This document shows, piece after piece, positions 1-8,209 of a DNA stretch of 64,000 bases. The notes under the pieces are model-generated. The model was not told the DNA's origin and made no database searches. It saw only the letters and a list, made by a program, of their open reading frames with translations. The first letter of the stretch is position 1; each line of letters starts with the position of its first letter. The position numbers were made by a program, and so were the translations under genes. Origin of the DNA: Clostridia bacterium (GTDB taxonomy: Bacteria; Bacillota_A; Clostridia; Oscillospirales; CAG-272). The DNA is taken from contig JAFTRQ010000193.1 in assembly GCA_017462125.1 (NCBI GenBank), forward strand, positions 1 through 64,000, written 5' to 3'.

Positions 1-140
1 ATGGCTTCAGTGATATTCTATTCGCCTATTAACTCGCGTAGCGAATACCACTCGGCGCAAGCCGAATATCACTGCGAAGCAATAGAACTCGCCACAGGCG
101 AATAGAACTGGCGTGATACTCCGTTAAGAGTATCACGCCA
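1..140. repeat. Mini-hairpin repeat array, copy 1
   Basis: This is a gene-free stretch made of short palindromes with three- or four-base loops (CGCgtaGCG, CGGCgcaaGCCG, GCgaaGC, TCGCCacaGGCGA). They are separated by a recurring spacer resembling gtgatatt, atatcact or ttctatt. It ends in a longer hairpin at 109-140 with 13-bp arms (TGGCGTGATACTC and its complement). The same building blocks recur at 21118-21302. The window edge cuts the array. The terminal hairpin lies just past the end of the GH20 gene and may stop its transcript, although no clear T-run follows. Confidence 0.7.
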
Positions 141-169
141 AGCTCCACGGCATTGTTTTTTGTTGGGAT

Positions 170-2323
170 TCAATTAGGCGCAAAGATTCCAAACAGCACA
201 ACCGCCTGCGACCTGTCGGCAGAGCAAAGTGCCGTGTAGTCCTTGCGGAAGGTGTAGGGTCTTATCATAACGATCTTTTTATCGGGATGCGGATTCTGCC
301 ACTCATAAGCAAATACAGCCGTATCGTTGTGTATGATCGGTGTTGTATTATAGGTGAGAGATTCAATCCATGGATGCGCCTGAGTGTAATAGCAGGGGAG
401 AGTAGGCGCATCGCCCTCCTTGATCTCCATATCGATCTCAAGCGCTTGCTCCTCGCCGCTCCTCTTTCTTGAATAGTCCACGCAGGAAGCGCCAACCTCT
501 GTTCCGTAGTATACGTTGACACATTCAAAGTCGCCGTCCTCATAGCGTATGGCATACGAGAGAAGGCCGCGTTGCTTGGGGTCTCTGAAATAGTAGCTGG
601 GAGTAAAGGCAACCTCTTTTTTGCAGTTGTGAATAAAGAGGAGAGCGTCCGCTTTGAATTCACCCTTGATTACCATAATTCCTTCGTCTGTGGAGACACC
701 GTTAAGTGTGCCGAGGGGAGAGAGCAGAGAACGAAGCTTTTCGTCGGGAATGGAAGCGCCGGCAAGATCAATCGTACCGCACGGATGATCACCGTTACCA
801 ACGTACACGGGAGTAAGGGCGGAGGTGGAAGCAAATCTTGACGGCTTGCCGCGATTTATGGCTCTCAGATATGGCGCAAGAGCGCGAACCGAGTCAATCA
901 CTTGATCGTATTTTGAATTGTCGTAGTCGTTTGCCCAAAGAATTTGGGAGGAGAACATGAATTCGAACAAGATCCCATCGCTTGCAAGAATCTCTTCGGT
1001 GGGAGGACACCAGGTGGAGACCTCTGCGCCTCTCATACAGCCACGTCTTGAACGAATGTCAAATTCGCCGAAAAGGCTACCGTGAAAATTGCCGTATATC
1101 ACGTCAAAGCCGCGCTTGTCGAAGCATTCCTCACTTTTGGGTCCTGCTGAATGATGCCAATCTAACATCAGAATGTCGTTGGGGAGTATTTCGATAGATT
1201 TATAGGTGGCGGGAAGCTTATAGTATCGGCCAAAAGCGTCTACGCGTTCGTAGTCGTCGACTCCCACGCGTGAGCCCTTGGAGCTTATAAAGGTCTGTGC
1301 CGATTCAGCCCACATCGCGATCCGAACACCGCGGGTAGCATAAAAATCGTGGAGACGGCAGATGTCCCGCCCGATCAGCTCATGGGCAGGGATATCCTTG
1401 CATTTGTCGCACCAGCCCATAACGCGGATCTCGTCGTGCCCTATGGATACAGTCTTGGGCTCGAAGACCTTAAGTACCTCGTCGGCGATCTCAAAATAAA
1501 GCTTGTAGCTTTCCTCGTTGTTGGGACAATATGTGTCGGGAAAGAGGTCATTTTCAAGCTCGGCGATCTCGGGATGCGCGGTAGTCAGATAGTATGCGTG
1601 GCTCAGCGCCTGCACCTCGGGGATTACGTCCATTCCTCTTTCACGGCAATATTCAACGATGTCCCGCACCTCGGCTTTAGTCAGATATGAGCCGCCGCAA
1701 AGCTCGGTGTGCAAAGAGTCCTTCCAGTACATATCGGCACCCTGAAAGCTTCGGGTACCGTCGATGCCCGGCATATTGTTCATAATTTTGCAGAATTTTT
1801 CCCAGCCTCGGTTGACCTCGGGGTGGCGCTCGTATTCCATACCGCCGCCAACTTCAAGAATGACGGTGTTCATTTTCATAAACGCCATGCAGTCAATAAT
1901 GCGCTTGAATTCTTCGATCTTGTCTCTCGCAGGCATATAAAAGTGTGCCCCGCGTATCTCTGCGTAAGGCTTGTCGGAGATCGAGGTCAGGGGAAAGAAG
2001 ATTCCCTTGATGTCGCGCTCGGCAAGACTCAAAAGGGTGGAGAGCGCGTATATCGCGCCGCGCTTGTCAGCCGCCTTTACAAAAACACCGGTATCGCCGA
2101 CAACAAGCTCATATTCCTCGGCGGAAAGCGCCGCCTTTTCAAAGGTAATGTGAGCATCCTTCGTTACCGATTCGCCCTTAAGGCCGAGAATGCTTTCTGT
2201 AAAATAGGAAAAAAATTTGCCAACAGCCTTGAATTCGGGATCCGTTGCCATATAGCGTACAGATCCGCTTATATGATACGATTCGGTGGAATCGCTTTTT
2301 TTCTTTGCTTCCGAGAAAAACAT
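170..2323 (-). CDS. GH20 family beta-N-acetylhexosaminidase-like protein
   Basis: This 717-residue protein probably removes terminal N-acetylhexosamine from glycans or chitobiose-type oligosaccharides. Residues about 55-115 resemble the GH20b domain that precedes the catalytic barrel. The barrel begins near residue 120 (AEIRGAHFYMPAR). It carries the GH20 catalytic Asp-Glu pair as GHDE at 295-298, where Asp polarises the substrate acetamido group and Glu is the acid/base. A further C-terminal region of about 200 residues is unassigned. There is no signal peptide, so an intracellular role is inferred. It is the last gene of a minus-strand run and is followed by a repeat array. The family fold is clear; the sugar specificity is not. 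Confidence 0.8.
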   Translation of the reverse strand: MFFSEAKKKSDSTESYHISGSVRYMATDPEFKAVGKFFSYFTESILGLKGESVTKDAHITFEKAALSAEEYELVVGDTGVFVKAADKRGAIYALSTLLSLAERDIKGIFFPLTSISDKPYAEIRGAHFYMPARDKIEEFKRIIDCMAFMKMNTVILEVGGGMEYERHPEVNRGWEKFCKIMNNMPGIDGTRSFQGADMYWKDSLHTELCGGSYLTKAEVRDIVEYCRERGMDVIPEVQALSHAYYLTTAHPEIAELENDLFPDTYCPNNEESYKLYFEIADEVLKVFEPKTVSIGHDEIRVMGWCDKCKDIPAHELIGRDICRLHDFYATRGVRIAMWAESAQTFISSKGSRVGVDDYERVDAFGRYYKLPATYKSIEILPNDILMLDWHHSAGPKSEECFDKRGFDVIYGNFHGSLFGEFDIRSRRGCMRGAEVSTWCPPTEEILASDGILFEFMFSSQILWANDYDNSKYDQVIDSVRALAPYLRAINRGKPSRFASTSALTPVYVGNGDHPCGTIDLAGASIPDEKLRSLLSPLGTLNGVSTDEGIMVIKGEFKADALLFIHNCKKEVAFTPSYYFRDPKQRGLLSYAIRYEDGDFECVNVYYGTEVGASCVDYSRKRSGEEQALEIDMEIKEGDAPTLPCYYTQAHPWIESLTYNTTPIIHNDTAVFAYEWQNPHPDKKIVMIRPYTFRKDYTALCSADRSQAVVLFGIFAPN

Positions 2324-2357
2324 AATATAACCCCGCTTTTATTTTGGCTTTAAAAGC

Positions 2358-3134
2358 TTATTCAATCAGATCTGCGTAAGCCGCGTTGATGCCGGGAGCT
2401 GCGTAAGCATTGTAGTTCATATCATAGACCTCAATGTTGCCGGCACCCTCGCCCCAAATTCGGATCGTGTCGCCAACCGCAAAGTTTTGCGCTCCGTTTT
2501 GCGAGCAGTCGCGGACGATGATCTCGAATTTTCCTTCTGCATCACTGCAAACGTAATAGGTGTTGTATTTCTCACCGTTGTAAGCGCCCTCGGGATCGTT
2601 GAAGCGCTTTGTGACCGTCAGCGTCATCGTGATGAAGCGATCCTCCTGCTGTCCTGCCGTGCGGTAAAATTCCTCCACTGAAAGAGGCTCGCATTTTGCA
2701 ACGTATTCCTCTTGGGTCAGGGAAGTGTCGACGGGTTGATCGAAGTGGTTGATCAACCTTCCGATAAGTGAAAAGCCAAAGGAGGACAAAAACAGCCATA
2801 CTACGCCGATCACGATCACCAAAACCTTGGAAGACTGTTTATGAGGGCTGGTTGCCAACAGAATGATTCCGATTATCGGAGAGATGATCAGAGCGAGAAT
2901 GATCACCCACCAGGCATGATACCACGCTACGAAAATCGTTCTTCCGCCGTAAGGGTCGGTTTTCTTTTTTGGAGGCTTAACCTTAGCTCTGTTACCCGCT
3001 CTCATCTCTTCGGGACAGAGCTTGCCGCAAAGAGGACAGTTGTCTCCGTCAAAGAAGCAGCCGCAATCAGGGCATTTATTCAGATCGGGGCGATCGAGCT
3101 CATATGAATCGTGTGCTCCGAGTAATTTTCCCAT
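2358..3134 (-). CDS. Zinc-ribbon membrane protein, function unknown
   Basis: This is a 258-residue protein I do not recognise as a named family. It opens with a soluble stretch containing a four-cysteine zinc ribbon (C21-x2-C24 and C33-x2-C36). A basic linker (KPPKKK) follows, then two hydrophobic segments at roughly 68-92 and 101-128. The soluble C-terminal domain (about 150-258) is rich in beta-type sequence and ends with a 'GDTIRIWGEG' stretch that recalls an OB-fold. It lies between ymdB and the GH20 gene on the same strand, 34 bases from GH20. The domain order suggests a membrane-anchored sensor or binding protein, but that is inference. Confidence 0.6.
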   Translation of the reverse strand: MGKLLGAHDSYELDRPDLNKCPDCGCFFDGDNCPLCGKLCPEEMRAGNRAKVKPPKKKTDPYGGRTIFVAWYHAWWVIILALIISPIIGIILLATSPHKQSSKVLVIVIGVVWLFLSSFGFSLIGRLINHFDQPVDTSLTQEEYVAKCEPLSVEEFYRTAGQQEDRFITMTLTVTKRFNDPEGAYNGEKYNTYYVCSDAEGKFEIIVRDCSQNGAQNFAVGDTIRIWGEGAGNIEVYDMNYNAYAAPGINAAYADLIE

Positions 3135-3198
3135 AAGTTCACCCTTTCAAAAAAATTAATATATTGCAGTTCGGTATGCTTGACAGGATACGCAGCTT

Positions 3199-3966
3199 TC
3201 AGAACGTGATTCTGGAGATTGCCGTCATCTTTTCTCCATCCGTTTCAAACAGCACGGCATCCGCCTTGATCTCACCATCCGCAACGATGAATTGCGTAGG
3301 CATATGCGTCCGCATTTTCGTGATCACACGGTCCTTGTCGGTACCCAGAATGCCGTTGCGGGGGCCTGTCATACCAAGATCGGTGACGTAAGCGGTGCCG
3401 CCGGGTAAGATCTGCTCGTCCGCCGTGGGCACGTGGGTGTGCGTTCCGAAGATCATATCGATCTTGCCGTCAAAATAGCGTGCGATGGCATATTTTTCAC
3501 TTGTAGCTTCAGCATGGACATCCAAAAGTGAAAGATCGTATTCGCCTTCTTCTCTCGCAAGGATGTATTCAATGGCGTCGAAGGGATCGGAAAGCGGCTC
3601 CATAAACGCCACGCCCTGCACGTTCATACACAGGATCTTGTATCCTGCAACGTCGATGGTTGTATAGCCGTAGCCGGGTGCGCTGCCGCCATAGTTCGCG
3701 GGACGGATGATGCGCTCCGCGTTGTTGTCAAGAAATGCGTACAGATCGCGCTTTGACCAGGTGTGATTTCCCAAAGTGATCAGATCCACGCCGCAGTCTA
3801 AAATTTTTCGTGCGTCAGAGGAGGACAAGCCGTGGATCTCCGTGGCGTTTTCACCGTTGGCGACCACAAGATCAAGCTTCAGTCTGTCACGAAGCTTCCA
3901 AAGATTTTTTTGCAAATATTCAATGGCGCGAACGCCTACGATGTCGCCAATGGCAAGAAATTTCAT
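3199..3966 (-). CDS. ymdB: YmdB-family metallophosphoesterase (TIGR00282 type)
   Basis: This 255-residue protein belongs to the YmdB calcineurin-like family, whose Bacillus member hydrolyses 2',3'-cyclic AMP and influences motility/biofilm choice and RNA turnover. The metal-binding residues are all visible: D8 in GDIVG, E39-N40 in NGEN, N67-H68 in GNH, H151 and H176/H178 in GTHTH. Length matches the family. The start codon lies 18 bases after the mnmE stop, so the two are probably cotranscribed. In Firmicutes ymdB often follows rny; here it follows mnmE, and no rny is present in the window. Confidence 0.88.
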   Translation of the reverse strand: MKFLAIGDIVGVRAIEYLQKNLWKLRDRLKLDLVVANGENATEIHGLSSSDARKILDCGVDLITLGNHTWSKRDLYAFLDNNAERIIRPANYGGSAPGYGYTTIDVAGYKILCMNVQGVAFMEPLSDPFDAIEYILAREEGEYDLSLLDVHAEATSEKYAIARYFDGKIDMIFGTHTHVPTADEQILPGGTAYVTDLGMTGPRNGILGTDKDRVITKMRTHMPTQFIVADGEIKADAVLFETDGEKMTAISRITF

Positions 3967-3984
3967 GAAGTGTTCCTTTCAGGT

Positions 3985-5376
3985 TTATTTTCCTACGCAG
4001 AAATTGGAGAAGATTCGGGAAACGATATCCTCCGATACGGTTCTGCCGTCGAGCTCACCAAGCGCCGACAAGGCGTTTTCGACCTCGGCACAGCATATTT
4101 CAAGGGGAAGCTCACCCTCGATTGCCGTGATCGCAATTTCAAGCGCCTCGATCGCGGAGTGTACTGCTGCCGCCTGTCTTGCGTTGGAAATGATCGCATC
4201 GTTTCCCGTATCAAGACTGTCGTCGATGTACAGCTGTTCAATCAAAAGCTCCAATCGGTCGAAGCCCTCTCCCGACTCTGCGGAAACGTGACAGACGTAT
4301 TCGAATTCACTCAGAAGTGTGGCTGTAGCGGAAGAAAGCCCCAGATCGCTCTTGTTGATCACCGCCACCCTCACGCCGTTCAGCGTTTTCAAATAGTCGA
4401 CAAAGTCGGTGTCCTTCTCGTCAGGCTCGCGGCTACCGTCAAATACCGCCAAAACAAGCTCCGCCGCCTCTGCCGCCTGCCTTGCGCGGTCAATGCCGAT
4501 CTGCTCCACCAGGTCGCCCGAATCGCGAAGACCTGCCGTGTCGGAAAGACGAAGAAGAACGCGCCCAAGCTTTGCCGTTTCGGTCAGTACGTCTCGCGTA
4601 GTTCCCTCAATGTCGGTGACGATAGCGGCGTCTCTTCCTACAATTCTATTATATAGCGAGCTCTTGCCCGCATTTGTTCTGCCTAAAATAACGGTTGGTA
4701 TGCCGCTCATCACAGCGCGGCCGGTGGAATAGGTCTTTGAAAGCTTTCTCAGCTTAAAGCAGTTTTCTTTTGCAATGGACAGCATCTCCTCGCGGCTGAT
4801 GTCGGCAAGATCCTCGTCGGGGTAATCGATGTGAGCGAATATTGCCGCCAAAACGTCGCCCAAGGCGTCGTAGATCCGTTGCGTTTCAGCCGACAGCGTG
4901 CCTTGCATATTGGAGCGGGCAAGCTTGATCTGCTCGTCGGTCTGTGCCTCAAGCAGGTCGCCAAGACCCTCGGCTCCCGTCAGCGACATTTTGCCGTTGA
5001 TAAATGCTCTTTTTGTGAATTCTCCGGGGAGCGCCATACGGGCACCTGCGGATAGGAGCGCGGAGAGCACCTTGCTTGTGATCAGCACACCTCCGTGGCA
5101 GGAGATCTCTACAGTGTTCTCACCCGTGAAGGAAAAGGGCGCACGGAAAATGACGGCGATTCCGTCGTCGATCGGACGGTTACCGTCGGCTTTTGTATCA
5201 TAAATGTGACCGTACGTTGCGTGTGAGCTTTCGACCAGAGAGAGCGGCTTGCCGTTTTTGGGCTTGAAGACAGCGTCCGCAACGCGCAGAGCGTCCTCTC
5301 CCGAAACGCGCAAAACGGCGATTCCGCCTTTTCCGTATGGGGTGCTGATAGCGGCAATTGTGTCAAGTTGATTCAT
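3985..5376 (-). CDS. mnmE: tRNA modification GTPase MnmE (TrmE)
   Basis: With MnmG, MnmE installs the carboxymethylaminomethyl group on wobble uridine 34 of certain tRNAs. The 463-residue protein has the N-terminal tetrahydrofolate-binding domain starting DTIAAISTP and a helical domain with an embedded G domain. The G1 loop GRTNAGKSS is at about 232-240 and DTAG at 279-282. The hallmark C-terminal CxGK motif is present as C460-V-G-K463. In most Firmicutes mnmE lies just after jag; here it is on the opposite strand 7 kb away, with mnmG absent from the window. It is separated from the upstream HPr-like gene by a strong hairpin. Confidence 0.97.
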   Translation of the reverse strand: MNQLDTIAAISTPYGKGGIAVLRVSGEDALRVADAVFKPKNGKPLSLVESSHATYGHIYDTKADGNRPIDDGIAVIFRAPFSFTGENTVEISCHGGVLITSKVLSALLSAGARMALPGEFTKRAFINGKMSLTGAEGLGDLLEAQTDEQIKLARSNMQGTLSAETQRIYDALGDVLAAIFAHIDYPDEDLADISREEMLSIAKENCFKLRKLSKTYSTGRAVMSGIPTVILGRTNAGKSSLYNRIVGRDAAIVTDIEGTTRDVLTETAKLGRVLLRLSDTAGLRDSGDLVEQIGIDRARQAAEAAELVLAVFDGSREPDEKDTDFVDYLKTLNGVRVAVINKSDLGLSSATATLLSEFEYVCHVSAESGEGFDRLELLIEQLYIDDSLDTGNDAIISNARQAAAVHSAIEALEIAITAIEGELPLEICCAEVENALSALGELDGRTVSEDIVSRIFSNFCVGK

Positions 5377-5401
5377 AAATCCTCCGAGGGCTGTCGTAAA
5401 A

Positions 5402-5437
5402 GCACAAAAGGGTGGGAAGCCCCACCCTTTTGTGTTT
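5402..5437. terminator. Hairpin terminator between HPr-like gene and mnmE
   Basis: A near-perfect stem built from CACAAAAGGGTGGG and its complement is present. A seven-base T-run follows on the plus strand and a short T-stretch on the minus strand. It sits 5 bases past the HPr-like stop and about 25 bases before mnmE. It probably terminates the highly expressed small upstream gene, with some readthrough possible. Confidence 0.7.
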
Positions 5438-5442
5438 TTTTG

Positions 5443-5673
5443 TCATTCTACGATAAAGGGCTTGAGCTGCTCGTAAAGCTTGTCAGCGCCTGCTTCCGCT
5501 TCATAAGTAAGTTTGATGGGCTGACGAAGGTCAAGGCTGAAGATACCGAGAATGGACTTGCCGTCTACCTTGTACTTGCCCGATTCAAGGTCAACGTCAC
5601 CTTCAAATCCTACGAGAATGTTTACCAGCTTGTAAACGTCGTTGATCTCTCTAAGCTTGATGTTCAAAGTCAT
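5443..5673 (-). CDS. HPr-like protein lacking the phosphocarrier histidine
   Basis: This 76-residue protein has the length and C-terminal pattern of HPr. The segment KYKVDGKSILGIFSLDL aligns with the HPr region around regulatory Ser46 (S40 here). The N-terminal active-site block (G-I/L-H-A-R-P) is absent, and the protein contains no histidine at all, so it cannot be a PTS phosphocarrier. It may act like Crh, as a Ser-phosphorylated regulatory protein, or bind other partners. The start at 5673 is chosen from the ribosome site AAGGAAG and the family length. A consensus promoter lies upstream, and a hairpin separates it from mnmE. Confidence 0.82.
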   Translation of the reverse strand: MTLNIKLREINDVYKLVNILVGFEGDVDLESGKYKVDGKSILGIFSLDLRQPIKLTYEAEAGADKLYEQLKPFIVE

Positions 5674-5721
5674 TTGTTTGTCTTCCTTTCTTAAGGTATT
5701 GTTCGTTTGAACTCTATCATT

Positions 5722-5750
5722 ATTATATAACATTATCCATGAATTGTCAA
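5722..5750 (-). promoter_or_regulatory. Sigma-A promoter of the HPr-like gene
   Basis: On the minus strand there is a perfect TTGACA (5745-5750), a 17-base spacer and a perfect TATAAT (5722-5727). The spacer contains TTATCCATG, which differs from a DnaA box at two positions. The leader to the start codon is about 45 bases. Confidence 0.85.
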
Positions 5751-6032
5751 TAGATAAATTTCGGGCTGTTTGCGCGTGATTTTTGTCTTTTTTGACGGAT
5801 ATTTGTGAACCGTGAAATCGGCTCGAAAAATGCACAAAACGTCAAAATCCTTATGGGATAAAGAATTGTCGAAAACGGTCGTAGGGGCTGTGGAAAACCT
5901 GAAAAACCTGTGGAAAACCTTGAAAAGCCTTGATCTGTCAAGCTTTCCCTGTTGAAATCTCTGTTGAAACTGTGGAAAACTGTTTTGATATATTGCACAA
6001 AAAACAGCATCTTGGTAAAGCACTAAAGGGTA
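5740..6032. other. Gene-free spacer with repeated TGTGGAAAAC boxes; origin-like candidate
   Basis: This non-coding stretch between holA and the HPr-like gene carries three exact copies of TGTGGAAAAC (5889-5898, 5909-5918, 5971-5980). The complement is a TTTTCCACA-type DnaA-box variant. Two related TGTTGAAA words (near 5950 and 5962) lie between them. The neighbourhood is AT-rich. Genes to the left (170-5673) all run leftwards and most genes from 7.4 to 13.1 kb run rightwards. Such clusters occur at clostridial origins, usually beside dnaA, but no dnaA is present here. The assignment is a hypothesis. Confidence 0.4.
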
Positions 6033-7058
6033 TCAGATCGTGCAGATCAGCTTTTCGAGAACAGCGTAACCGTCGCCGGAATTCTTCAGCTCCAGATCGG
6101 CTTCGCGGCACCGCTCGGTCATATGACGGCACATGGCAGGCTTTACGTTGTTCTTCAGAATGATCGACACTCTGTATTCGTGTATCTTCAGCGCGTCGGA
6201 GATCTCTCTTACGGTAGCACCCTCTGCGTTCATTAAGGCTACAGCGCTCATATCGCAGACCGTCTTTGTAATCTCGCTCATGATTATAATGGGATCTGCC
6301 TTTCTCTGGCGCAGGTCGCGCAGAATATCCAGCGCCTCCTCCTTTTTGCGAGCGCCGATTGCGTTGGTGAATGCAAAGGCATCGTACTCAGCCGCGGGAA
6401 TGGCGACCCTCATAACGTCCTCCCGCGTTACCTCACTCCTTCCGCTTGCCTTGACGTAGAACGCAAGCTTGTCGGTCTCGGAGGCAAGATTGAACATATC
6501 TCTGCCGCATCTGTCGATGGTGAGAGCGCATATCTCGGGGGATGCGCTGACTCCGTTGTGCTCAAAGTGCTTGCCAACCCATGCGGCAAGCTTTGCGGGA
6601 GTGTTCTTTTCAAAATTTACCGCGGTCAGATGCTCCGATAGCTTCTGAAGCATTGCAGAGGGGCGCTTGGGCAGGATGCCGGGGTCAAATCGGTCGGCGG
6701 AGGTGTTGATGATCAGCGTGTTGTAGTCGTAGTCCTCAAGCTGAGACAATACGGAGCAGAGAGCATCAAGCTCGCCCTGCTTCATAGCGTTGAAATCAAT
6801 TCCCGACAGAACGATCAGCTTGCGGTCGGCCATCATAGGCAGGGGCATGATCGCGTCAAGAAGCGCCTCGGGGGAGTATGAGAAGGAGTCCAGCTTGATC
6901 TCGTTGAAAAATCCAAAGGTGGGATCCGGTGAGATCGCCTCCGTGGCTGTGGAGAGCGCAAAGCTTTTCATATAATCCTCTTCGCCAAAAAACAGATAAC
7001 CCGTACCCGGCTTCGATTTGATCTCTTTTCTGAAATCCGATTCCTTGATGATATTCAT
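6033..7058 (-). CDS. holA: DNA polymerase III delta subunit
   Basis: HolA opens the beta sliding clamp within the clamp-loader complex during replication. The predicted 341-residue protein has the expected HolA order: an N-terminal ATPase-like domain beginning near GTGYLFFGEEDYMK, a central domain, and a helical C-terminal collar domain. The start at 7058 is preferred to longer forms because the ribosome site GGAGGTGG lies just upstream and the family begins at this point. It is monocistronic, with its own promoter at 7090-7118. It is transcribed toward the origin-like spacer. Confidence 0.9.
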   Translation of the reverse strand: MNIIKESDFRKEIKSKPGTGYLFFGEEDYMKSFALSTATEAISPDPTFGFFNEIKLDSFSYSPEALLDAIMPLPMMADRKLIVLSGIDFNAMKQGELDALCSVLSQLEDYDYNTLIINTSADRFDPGILPKRPSAMLQKLSEHLTAVNFEKNTPAKLAAWVGKHFEHNGVSASPEICALTIDRCGRDMFNLASETDKLAFYVKASGRSEVTREDVMRVAIPAAEYDAFAFTNAIGARKKEEALDILRDLRQRKADPIIIMSEITKTVCDMSAVALMNAEGATVREISDALKIHEYRVSIILKNNVKPAMCRHMTERCREADLELKNSGDGYAVLEKLICTI

Positions 7059-7089
7059 GCTGACCACCTCCCCTTGATTCGTTACTATT

Positions 7090-7118
7090 ATTATACCATT
7101 GATCTGTGCTTCCGTCAA
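7090..7118 (-). promoter_or_regulatory. Sigma-A promoter of holA
   Basis: The minus strand shows TTGACG (7113-7118), a 17-base spacer and TATAAT (7090-7095). This places the transcript start about 25 bases before the chosen holA start codon and so supports the shorter reading frame. The rest of the 7059-7397 spacer contains only this promoter and the opposing one at 7243. Confidence 0.75.
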
Positions 7119-7242
7119 GAGCTTGAACCGTTGGCGTTTGAAAAAAAGTGATATTTTAGTTACTTTTCGAAGTGTTGGTACGCTGTCATTTGCCTTTTTG
7201 TCGAGCATTGTAGCATGGTTATCTTGTGTCCGGGAACGGCAG

Positions 7243-7271
7243 TTGACAGAATAGACGGAATATGTTATAAT
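7243..7271 (+). promoter_or_regulatory. Sigma-A promoter of the SUKH gene
   Basis: A perfect TTGACA (7243-7248), a 17-base spacer and a perfect TATAAT (7266-7271) precede the gene by about 125 bases, leaving a fairly long leader without an obvious riboswitch. Confidence 0.75.
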
Positions 7272-7397
7272 AAATGTACAGAGTTATATAAATTTCCCAT
7301 ATTATGGGCGACTGCAGGTACACATAAGATACTATGATTCCGTTACGGGAAGGTTTATCAATGCCTTTACCTATTCCATGAAATGAGGAATACACAT

Positions 7398-8036
7398 ATG
7401 AAAAAAACGAAAGCAATTTTAGAACAATTAGAGAAGCAGTATGGTGCTGTATATGATGAAGCAAGTGTAAAACTGATACATGAATTTGATAAATTTGGCC
7501 CCAAAAGCTATCTCTGTGAAATGTTCCCTCCTTTATCAGAGGAAGAGCTCGCCAAAATTGATAAAGATTTCAAGCATAATTTCCCCGAAGAGTTAAAGGA
7601 ACTTTATCGCATCACCAATGGTTTGAACTTTTTTGATAAGAGTTTAATTATAGGCGGCATTCCTCCATATCCAGGTGCACGAAGAAGCGGAAAAAGTTGC
7701 ACACCTTTGATGGCAATCAGCTTTCATCCCACCCCAACCACACCAAAAGGTAGGTTGTATTTTGCATCGCGCAGATGGACTTATGAAGAAAACATTGCAT
7801 TTTTTATGGATTGTACCAATACTGATCCAATCAAACCGGTATATGCCTGTCATTGGAATCAAGATGATCCTTTTTACTCCTGGCCTTCATTGGACGATTT
7901 TATTTCGTCGGAGTTTAACCGTTATATGAAGGCATATTCCAAGGGTGAGTATGAGTGTGATGACATCTGTGGAATATTGAAAAGCCTTCGTTTCAATGTT
8001 GTAGATATAAAAAACAGCAAGGATATTTTCAAATAA
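7398..8036 (+). CDS. SMI1/KNR4 (SUKH) family protein
   Basis: This 212-residue protein has the SUKH-1 signature of an N-terminal helix followed by a 'FPEELKELYRITNGL' type stretch. SUKH proteins are typically immunity factors that neutralise polymorphic toxins, though stand-alone members also occur. No toxin gene is adjacent, so it may be an orphan immunity gene protecting against neighbours' toxins. The start at 7398 is favoured because TGAGG lies about 9 bases upstream; ATG 7383 is possible. The gene is more AT-rich than its neighbours and has its own promoter and terminator, which fits recent acquisition. Confidence 0.75.
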   Translation: MKKTKAILEQLEKQYGAVYDEASVKLIHEFDKFGPKSYLCEMFPPLSEEELAKIDKDFKHNFPEELKELYRITNGLNFFDKSLIIGGIPPYPGARRSGKSCTPLMAISFHPTPTTPKGRLYFASRRWTYEENIAFFMDCTNTDPIKPVYACHWNQDDPFYSWPSLDDFISSEFNRYMKAYSKGEYECDDICGILKSLRFNVVDIKNSKDIFK

Positions 8037-8047
8037 CCGTTAATTAA

Positions 8048-8081
8048 GAGGTCACCGCAAATAGCGGTGGCCTCTGCTTTT
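8048..8081 (+). terminator. Terminator after SUKH gene
   Basis: An 11-bp stem GAGGTCACCGC / GCGGTGGCCTC with a five-base loop is followed by a T-rich stretch 12 bases past the stop codon. Confidence 0.75.
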
Positions 8082-8130
8082 ACAGACCGATCGAAAATGT
8101 TAACATTTCCGCAATTTTGAGGGATTGCAC

Positions 8131-8159
8131 TTGACACGGTCAGAAAAACATGATATCAT
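8131..8159 (+). promoter_or_regulatory. Sigma-A promoter of the MATE gene
   Basis: TTGACA (8131-8136), a 17-base spacer and TATCAT (8154-8159) lie about 50 bases before the start codon. A ribosome site AGGAG follows at about 8200. Confidence 0.7.
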
Positions 8160-8209
8160 AGTCGTGTTTGTTTTGTAAAAATTGATTTGTTTAAATTTTA
8201 GGAGAAAAA

